A DNA stretch of 64,000 nt, taken from positions 186,001-250,000 of the forward strand of contig JAJDBM010000024.1 in assembly GCA_029261355.1 (NCBI GenBank). Reading direction: 5' to 3'. Positions 62,534 to 64,000 of this stretch are shown here, one piece after another. Made by a program: the position numbers and the translations under genes. This DNA is from Nitrospirales bacterium. GTDB lineage: Bacteria > Nitrospirota > Nitrospiria > Nitrospirales > UBA8639. The notes below the pieces were generated by a model. It made no database searches. It had not been told where the DNA came from and was given only the letters and a program-made list of their open reading frames with translations. Each line of letters starts with the position of its first letter. The first letter of the stretch is position 1.

Positions 62534-64000
62534 TCAAGAGTCTACGCCAGACTCACTGTTCCATTCAGCCATTCTCAGTGTATAAAGCTGATGATAGAGA
62601 CCTTGACGTTCAAGTAATACAGCATGGTTTCCTTCTTCAACAATACGCCCCTGATGGAGCACAAGAATCCGATCAGCCGTTTGAATCGTCGTGAATCGAT
62701 GAGCAATTATTAATGTGGTCCGACCAGCCATTAGATTATTGAGAGCGGACTGCACAAGTGTTTCCGACTGACTATCTAAGGCTGAAGTTGCCTCATCCAT
62801 AATGAGAATCCGTGGGTTTTTCAAAAAGGCCCGAGCAATCGTAATGCGTTGTCGTTGCCCTCCAGAAAGGTTAATACCTTTTTCCCCTACCAACGTCTGA
62901 TAGCCATCAGGGAACGATAAAATAAACTCATGCGCATTGGCACCTTGACTTGCTGCGTAGACTTCCTCATCACTTGCCCCAGAACTTCCATACCGAATAT
63001 TTTCAAAAATAGTTTCTCCAAATAAGATCGTCTCCTGAGGAACCAAGCCAATTTGATGATATAAACTATCTAGCTGAACGGTACGAAGATCGTAGCCATC
63101 TACAGAAATGACTCCTGATGTCGGATCATAGAATCGATGCAATAGATTCACGATAGTGGACTTCCCTGCCCCAGTAGGGCCAACAAGAGCCACACGTTCG
63201 CCAGCTTGAATGTCAAATGATACAGACGACAGCACCTCCTGCCGCGCATCATAGGCAAATTGCACCTTGTCAAACTTAACTTGCCCTTGAATAGCTGGAA
63301 GGGGCTTCGCATCAGGAGAGTCGTAAATTTCTGGATGCGCATCGAGAATCTCAAACACGCGGGCTGTCGCACCTTGTGTTTCCTTGATTTGCCCAAAAAC
63401 TCGAGCCACCGATCCAAAAGGTCCGATTAATATTCCCGCAAATAGGACAAAGGCAAATAGATCTCCTGGCGACATCGCTCCCTCAATCACTTGCTTCCCC
63501 CCATACCAAAGAACAGCAATGGCCGCCGTAAAGGTCAGCAAGGTAATCACCGGTATGAAAATAGCTAAAATTGCGGTACGTCGTAACGACGTTTCGACAA
63601 GGCGATCCATGACTGAACGAAACCGCTCTTCTTCCCTACCCGTTTGTACAAATGATTTCACGATGCGAATGCCAGACACCACCTCTTCAATGAGTGTAGT
63701 GAGATCAGCCGTATGATCTTGAATCAACGTTGAAAGGGACTTAAGACTCCGGCCAAACAAACGCGCCACAAGGGCCAACAATGGCAGCAGGAGAAGAATC
63801 AGCACACAGAGCTGCCAATTCATCACCACCAAGAATCCCACTCCACCAATCACCGTCACCAGATGTTTGGCTGAATCAATGGGCGCTTCCGTCAAGGTTG
63901 TTTGAATAACGCCCACATCATTCATCAACCGTGACACAACTTCGCCAGTCCGACGCTTAGAGAAAAAGTTGAGTGACAAACGCTGAAAATGCCTGAATAG
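62534..64000 (-). CDS. MsbA-like ABC exporter, 5' part outside the window
   Basis: The frame is open to the window edge (at least 489 residues). The visible sequence begins LFRHFQRLSLNFFSKRRTGEVVSRLMND, which is the usual mid-membrane-domain start of MsbA-type half exporters, so about 80-100 residues are missing. Four or so membrane helices follow. The nucleotide-binding domain has Walker A GPTGAGKST, Q-loop LVPQETILFG, signature LSGGQRQRI and Walker B ILIMDEATSALD with the switch His in IIAHRFTTI. It is predicted to export lipid A, other lipids or drugs. Confidence 0.93.
   Translation of the reverse strand, partial: LFRHFQRLSLNFFSKRRTGEVVSRLMNDVGVIQTTLTEAPIDSAKHLVTVIGGVGFLVVMNWQLCVLILLLLPLLALVARLFGRSLKSLSTLIQDHTADLTTLIEEVVSGIRIVKSFVQTGREEERFRSVMDRLVETSLRRTAILAIFIPVITLLTFTAAIAVLWYGGKQVIEGAMSPGDLFAFVLFAGILIGPFGSVARVFGQIKETQGATARVFEILDAHPEIYDSPDAKPLPAIQGQVKFDKVQFAYDARQEVLSSVSFDIQAGERVALVGPTGAGKSTIVNLLHRFYDPTSGVISVDGYDLRTVQLDSLYHQIGLVPQETILFGETIFENIRYGSSGASDEEVYAASQGANAHEFILSFPDGYQTLVGEKGINLSGGQRQRITIARAFLKNPRILIMDEATSALDSQSETLVQSALNNLMAGRTTLIIAHRFTTIQTADRILVLHQGRIVEEGNHAVLLERQGLYHQLYTLRMAEWNSESGVDS

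Overview
The window is a continuous stretch of a Gram-negative bacterial chromosome, moderately AT-rich by eye. There is no phage, insertion sequence, plasmid or CRISPR signature. Several traits point to Nitrospirota, perhaps a marine Nitrospira-like nitrite oxidiser: an MSHA-type pilus locus, a short-tail PEP-CTERM-like protein, pyruvoyl-dependent arginine decarboxylase beside a bacterial deoxyhypusine-synthase-like protein, LL-diaminopimelate aminotransferase, a very small Lys/Ala-rich basic protein and multi-PAS hybrid kinases ending in HPt domains. The assignment is inference from gene content; no 16S rRNA or nitrite oxidoreductase gene is present.

Region 1 (1-20040, all minus strand, so transcription runs right to left) is a large MSHA-type (type IVa-like) pilus locus. 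In transcription order it holds two small major-type pilins, the ATPase MshE, the inner-membrane platform MshG, a decayed four-helix-bundle gene, four more prepilin-type proteins (three of them a size series of about 255, 576 and 917 residues), MshI, MshJ, MshK, the secretin MshL, the AAA ATPase MshM and the TPR protein MshN. It ends in a FIST sensor protein and a PAS signalling protein cut by the window edge. Short ACGAGATACG-type repeats sit at almost every pilin junction.

Region 2 (20041-33000) is a mixed housekeeping and accessory stretch: the PEP-CTERM-like secreted protein, a TPR lipoprotein, the Grx4-BolA iron-sulfur pair, an esterase, small zinc ribbons, AnmK (with an 11-G tract inside the gene), exonuclease III, and a loose cluster with polyamine-related genes (arginine decarboxylase and a DHS-like protein whose catalytic-lysine position is Arg) plus an aldehyde dehydrogenase and a DsbA-like protein.

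Region 3 (33000-46700) has a tRNA-Glu, a cupredoxin, an HtrA protease, rpiA-glk, a MEKHLA-domain protein next to a GC-rich hairpin segment, aroK-aroE, a 29-residue basic peptide gene with its own strong terminator, a membrane-linked histidine kinase, a FadL-type porin, a glyoxalase-family protein and a UvrC lacking its usual C-terminal HhH domain.

Region 4 (46800-57000) is a plus-strand signalling island: a 1615-residue membrane hybrid kinase, a CheC-type phosphatase and a 1369-residue multi-PAS hybrid kinase. The last PAS domain of the second kinase closely matches a PAS domain at the far left edge, next to the pilus locus. Region 5 (57000-64000) carries panC, folK, dapL, a glutamine amidotransferase, a phospholipid-type methyltransferase with a structured GC-rich leader, a secreted protein of unknown function and the 3' part of an MsbA-like ABC exporter.

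The most unusual themes are the size-graded pilin series with added tip-like modules, the repeats that bracket pilin genes and enter coding sequence, the tiny histone-like peptide gene, and the Arg-substituted DHS-like protein.
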